Notes under the pieces: generated by a model
Databases searched by the model: none
Told to the model about the DNA's origin: nothing
What the model saw: the letters and a program-made list of their open reading frames with translations, nothing else
Assembly: GCA_003130875.1 (NCBI GenBank)
Contig: QEXY01000182.1
Coordinates: forward strand, 1-35,914
DNA length: 35,914 nucleotides
Source: Ardenticatenia bacterium
GTDB taxonomy: Bacteria; Chloroflexota; Anaerolineae; 4572-78; NAK82
Direction of reading: 5' to 3'
Part shown: piece by piece, positions 32,622 through 35,914 of the stretch
Layout of the letters: each line of letters starts with the position of its first letter
How positions within the stretch are numbered: position 1 is the first letter of the stretch
Translations under genes and position numbers: made by a program

Positions 32622-35321
32622 ATGGCAGAAATAGCGGAAGCAACACTCCAAGCAGCACTGGCCGGGCTATTGCACGACATCGGCAAGTTTGCGCAGCGCA
32701 GAGAAACGACATTCAGGAAACACGCCGAGGTGGGGGGCGAGTTTGTCAAGCACTATGTGCCCCGTCAATGGCACGGCTTTCTATACCCGGTGATGGGTCA
32801 TCACGACAAGCCGCTGATGGGTGACTTAAACAAAGTGGTAGCCCTCGCGGACCGACTGTCCGCTGGTGAGCGCGCCGAGGAAAAGGAAGAGCAGCCGCGC
32901 CAGCTCCTTTCCGTCTTTTGTCGGCTGCAGACCGAGGTGCAGGATGACGAGGGAAAGACCAAAATCCAGCGCTGCTCCGGCGCTGCCTGCTCCGGCGCTG
33001 CCTATTGGCCGCTCCGAGAGCTCGCGTTGCGCAGAGATGTGATCTTTCCTGGAGAAGATTGGTCCGAGGCAGAGGTCCAAAGTGCCTACCAGAAGCTCTG
33101 GAAGGGATTCTCGGGCCATGCGGAAAAGTTGCGAGATACCCATACCTCGGATGGGCAGTTGGATGTCTATCTCGAAAGTTTGCTGCTGTTGATGCAACGG
33201 TACACCTGGTGCATCCCCTCGGCGTATTATCGTTCGCAACCCGACGTCAGCCTCTATGACCACAGCCGTATGACCGCAGCTCTGGCTGCGCTGCTCTATA
33301 AGGCGATAGATGCACCTGTTGTCGACCAGCTGCTCCAAGCGCTCGACACGTGGTACGAGGAGCGTCGTCGGGCAGAGCAAGCAAAGCGCGATGCTGAGGC
33401 CGTGCCCCCACCACAGGCTTTGAATGAGACCCAAGTAGCGCTGTTAGTGGGCGGTGACATCTCGGGGGTTCAGGATTTCATCTACACCATCACTTCACTG
33501 GGAGCTGCCAGTGCACTGCGCGGACGCTCGTTCTACCTGCAGCTGCTGACCGAGGTGCTGGCGCGTTATGTGTTGCACCAGCTAGGACTGCCGATCTGTA
33601 ACCTGATCTATCAGGGCGGTGGCGGGTTCTATTTGCTCGCGCGTGCCGACGACCGCGAGAAGTTGCGCAACATCCAACGCCAGATCAGTGAACGCCTGTT
33701 GCAGCACCATCGTGGTGATCTTTACGTGGCATTGTCGGCAGTGTCGTTGGCTGCTGTGGACTTCTATGGCGGCCGTATCTCCGAGAAATGGGAGGAACTG
33801 ACCCGGACACTGCGCCAGGTCAAAGTTCGTCGTTTCGCAGAGATGGAACAAGGGCTGACAGAGCTGTTCCTGCCTCAGGAAGATGGCGGGGATGAGGAAA
33901 AGCAATGCGCCGTGTGCGGACGGGAACACCTTGGCACCAGAGAAATAAAGAAACCAGATGAGGAGAGCGGTGTGCGCAAGTGCCCGCCCTGCCTCTCGTA
34001 CGAAGAGCTGGGCAAGGATCTGCGCAGCGCGCGTTACCTGTGGTTGCGTGCCTACAACGGAGCATCCAGTGAATCGTCGTCCGAAGGGCTGCCATCTGGC
34101 AACTGGCAAGATGTGTTGGCTGCCTTCGGCTTCGAGGCAGGCGTGAGCGAGAAAGTGCCGCGTCCGAGTGACCAACCCGGAGTGGTGCTGGCTCTGGACG
34201 ACGAAGCGACGCAGCAGCTGGCACCCGACCGTAACACGGCAGTGGGCCGGCGTTTCCTGGTCAACGTGACCCCACGGGTCACCCTGTCGGACCTTGAAAG
34301 ATATCGCAACCAATTGCAGGAGGATCTCAAAGGCGTAGAGGCCGGTGACGTCAAACCCTTCTCCTTGCTGGAGGCGCAATCGCGCGGCATCCACCGATTA
34401 GGTGTGCTGCGCATGGATCTGGATGACGGAGGCAGACTCTTCAGCGAGGGTTTTACCGAATATGATAAGGAAAGCGGCAAAATGTTGCGCCGTTTCGCCA
34501 CCCTCTCCCGCGTCGCGACGCTCAGCTTTGCCATCAGCCTCTTCTTCGAGGGTTGGGTGGAGTTCCTCGCCCAGGAGATGAACAAAGAGACCCGGCAAGA
34601 CCCCCAGCGCGGCGATACGCTCTACTCGATCTACTCCGGCGGTGATGACCTCTTCTTCGTGGGGGCATGGGATCGCGTGATCGAGCTGGCGCGACGGGTG
34701 CGTGCCGACCTGACACCTTTTGCTGCTAATCATGAGGGCATCCATGCCAGCGCAGGGGTGGTGCTGGTGGGCGGCAAGTACCCGCTCTATCAGGCTGCTC
34801 GCGACGCCGGCGAGGCAGAGGATAAAGCCAAGCGCTATAAAGGGAAGGCAAATAGATTGAATGCGAAGAAGGATGCCGTTCACTTTCTGGGGCAGACGGT
34901 AAGCTGGTCACGTTTCGGTCTGGCCCGGCCGCTTGTGGAGGAAATGGAAACAGTGAGCGGCCTGGCGCAGCGATTGGAGCGTCTCACCCGGCCACGAGCG
35001 GAAGGGGGGGCGGGCGTGCCGGCTGCCTTGTTGCGCACACTGATGCGCGCCCAAGAGCATCACGACGCGGCGATGCGAGAACGGCGCAAGCGCGGTGACG
35101 ACTGCAACCGTCAGGGTGAGGAGCAGGTTTTATGGGGCCCCTGGATGTGGCGCACGTACTACATGCTTAGGCGCATGGCCAAGCGTTACGAGACCCAGGG
35201 CGGGCCGGAGATCAAGGAACTGGCCGATCATCTCAAGGAGGACAACTTCCGTGCCATCGAATGGATGGGCCTGGCAGCGCGTTGGGTGGAACTGCTGTCC
35301 CGCGATGCGACAGTGAGATAA
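32622..35321 (+). CDS. cas10: Type III-A CRISPR Cas10/Csm1 with intact HD and GGDD motifs
   Basis: An 899-aa large subunit of a type III effector. The HD nuclease domain is complete (His18-Asp19 in LLHDIGKF, His34, His60-His61, Asp77). Palm 1 starts GGDISGVQDFIYTI (277 on), a zinc module has Cys429/432 and Cys454/457, and palm 2 carries GGDD (673-676), needed to make cyclic oligoadenylate from ATP. TWCIPSAYY and SLYDHSRMTAA are Csm1-type landmarks. ATG 32622 was chosen over GTG 32592 because AGGAGG lies five bases upstream. No csm2-csm5 follows within the window. An in-frame 15-bp duplication is at 32973-33002. Confidence 0.95.
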   Translation: MAEIAEATLQAALAGLLHDIGKFAQRRETTFRKHAEVGGEFVKHYVPRQWHGFLYPVMGHHDKPLMGDLNKVVALADRLSAGERAEEKEEQPRQLLSVFCRLQTEVQDDEGKTKIQRCSGAACSGAAYWPLRELALRRDVIFPGEDWSEAEVQSAYQKLWKGFSGHAEKLRDTHTSDGQLDVYLESLLLLMQRYTWCIPSAYYRSQPDVSLYDHSRMTAALAALLYKAIDAPVVDQLLQALDTWYEERRRAEQAKRDAEAVPPPQALNETQVALLVGGDISGVQDFIYTITSLGAASALRGRSFYLQLLTEVLARYVLHQLGLPICNLIYQGGGGFYLLARADDREKLRNIQRQISERLLQHHRGDLYVALSAVSLAAVDFYGGRISEKWEELTRTLRQVKVRRFAEMEQGLTELFLPQEDGGDEEKQCAVCGREHLGTREIKKPDEESGVRKCPPCLSYEELGKDLRSARYLWLRAYNGASSESSSEGLPSGNWQDVLAAFGFEAGVSEKVPRPSDQPGVVLALDDEATQQLAPDRNTAVGRRFLVNVTPRVTLSDLERYRNQLQEDLKGVEAGDVKPFSLLEAQSRGIHRLGVLRMDLDDGGRLFSEGFTEYDKESGKMLRRFATLSRVATLSFAISLFFEGWVEFLAQEMNKETRQDPQRGDTLYSIYSGGDDLFFVGAWDRVIELARRVRADLTPFAANHEGIHASAGVVLVGGKYPLYQAARDAGEAEDKAKRYKGKANRLNAKKDAVHFLGQTVSWSRFGLARPLVEEMETVSGLAQRLERLTRPRAEGGAGVPAALLRTLMRAQEHHDAAMRERRKRGDDCNRQGEEQVLWGPWMWRTYYMLRRMAKRYETQGGPEIKELADHLKEDNFRAIEWMGLAARWVELLSRDATVR
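32973..33002 (+). repeat. 15-bp perfect tandem duplication inside cas10
   Basis: TGCTCCGGCGCTGCC occurs twice in direct succession, duplicating residues CSGAA (118-122 and 123-127) in frame, between the HD domain and palm 1. It is probably a recent slippage event in a loop. Confidence 0.9.
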
Positions 35322-35366
35322 GCATCAGGCTTCTACAAGGGCATGTCGTCTGACGGGGTGGAGACT

Positions 35367-35914
35367 ATGTATGCAGAAAGCTTCCGCCACGAATTGTTCA
35401 CCGAACCGGAGCACTATGAGGAGTCTCACTTGCGCGATCGCAAGGCAATGCTGCCTGATCTCTGGAAAAATGAAAAGGTAGCAGAGTTCGTCCGCGATGT
35501 CATTGCACTGGCGAACACCGCTCGAATGTTTGGCAGGCCTGCTTACCTCCTCTACGGCATTGATGACGAAGGTCATCTGTGCGGAATCGACTCTTCAAAG
35601 CACCTTTACGATCGGTTGAGGGGCTTGACCATAGGAGAGAAGGTGCAACACAGATTACAGGAAGTAATCCCCAGATATATTAAGCCGACCGTGAAATGGG
35701 AGTTTAAGGCTTCGCAGATCAATGGTGTTGAGGTTGCCTACTTGATGATTCATCCTATCGCAACCGACTCACCTTATCGAGTCAAGGAACAGTTCCCCTC
35801 TAAAGGGGAACCACAGCTCAGATCGGGACAATGTTGGATCCGCTTTGGGGAGAGCAAGAGTGAAATCCAATCGAAGGAGATCGCACCTGAGGAGGATCCT
35901 TATCGCTATAGCTA
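35367..35914 (+). CDS. AlbA_2/Schlafen-type putative DNA-binding protein, 3' end cut by the window
   Basis: An open frame of 182 codons that runs off the window without a stop. The stretch VRDVIALANT, PAYLLYGIDDEGHLCGID is the hallmark of AlbA_2 (Schlafen-like, divergent AAA_4) domains, which occur in transcriptional regulators and defence proteins. Then comes a beta-rich part ending with CWIRFGESKSE. GGTGG lies five bases before ATG 35367; an in-frame ATG at 35343 has a poorly spaced AAGG. It follows cas10 by 45 bases in the same direction, where csm2 would often be, so it may be a locus accessory or effector. The truncated C-terminus prevents a firmer call. Confidence 0.65.
   Translation, partial: MYAESFRHELFTEPEHYEESHLRDRKAMLPDLWKNEKVAEFVRDVIALANTARMFGRPAYLLYGIDDEGHLCGIDSSKHLYDRLRGLTIGEKVQHRLQEVIPRYIKPTVKWEFKASQINGVEVAYLMIHPIATDSPYRVKEQFPSKGEPQLRSGQCWIRFGESKSEIQSKEIAPEEDPYRYS

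Noticed and set aside
29778-35914. A CRISPR array in the type III neighbourhood
   Set aside because: No regularly spaced direct repeats of 25-40 bases were seen in any gap; only the short 10-mer pair and the 15-bp coding duplication were found.

Overview
The window looks like chromosomal DNA from a member of the Chloroflexota, probably an Anaerolineae-like lineage. This is inference, resting on several traits: secreted proteins with Thr/Pro-rich linkers and an 'LFLPVI'-type segment, a DsbA-cyclophilin fusion lipoprotein, SpoVS and RicT (YaaT) next to murE and holB, a two-gene methylmalonyl-CoA mutase/epimerase pair, and large GT-C-like membrane proteins with repeated beta-rich tails. Base composition is moderately GC-rich throughout. 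I saw no tRNA, rRNA, insertion sequence or CRISPR array.

Left part (1-11.3 kb): an exported thioredoxin/cyclophilin lipoprotein is followed by dTDP-glucose 4,6-dehydratase. Convergent to these are adenine phosphoribosyltransferase and a large secreted protein. A 740-bp stretch (4797-5536) has no intact gene but carries what may be a decayed minus-strand gene. A plus-strand run then encodes a VanW-family envelope protein, DNA polymerase III delta' and RicT; convergent to it are SpoVS and a MurE-type ligase.

Middle part (11.5-29.7 kb): a lone receiver-domain protein is followed by a five-gene minus-strand operon. In transcription order this encodes an AlsE/Rpe-like epimerase, a GatD-like dehydrogenase, a second zinc dehydrogenase, the methylmalonyl-CoA mutase large subunit and methylmalonyl-CoA epimerase. 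Divergent from it run lgt, a DedA-family protein and valS. Next come a dolichol-phosphate-mannose-synthase-like GT2, a divergent 937-residue GT-C-like membrane protein, a CPA-type cation/proton antiporter with a TrkA-C domain, fabF, and fabH with an unusual long tail.

Right part (29.8 kb to the end): a type III CRISPR signalling neighbourhood. Cas10/Csm1 has intact HD and GGDD motifs, so it should be able to make cyclic oligoadenylate (cOA). Upstream of it lie a small, very acidic, Trp-rich protein and a CARF/ring-nuclease-like domain fused to a LuxR-type helix-turn-helix. Divergent from these is a P-loop NTPase fused to a Csx3 (Crn3) domain. In both ring-nuclease-like domains, the residues I recall as catalytic appear to be replaced. 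The Csx3 protein also seems to contain a second, internal Csx3-like half in which the D-x-R element is kept. A truncated AlbA_2/Schlafen-type gene follows cas10 and runs off the window; no csm2-csm5 is visible. My reading is that this is a cOA-responsive regulatory module (synthase, sensor-transcription factor and a Csx3-NTPase that may bind or slowly clear cOA) rather than a simple nuclease-plus-ring-nuclease pair. That reading is inference.
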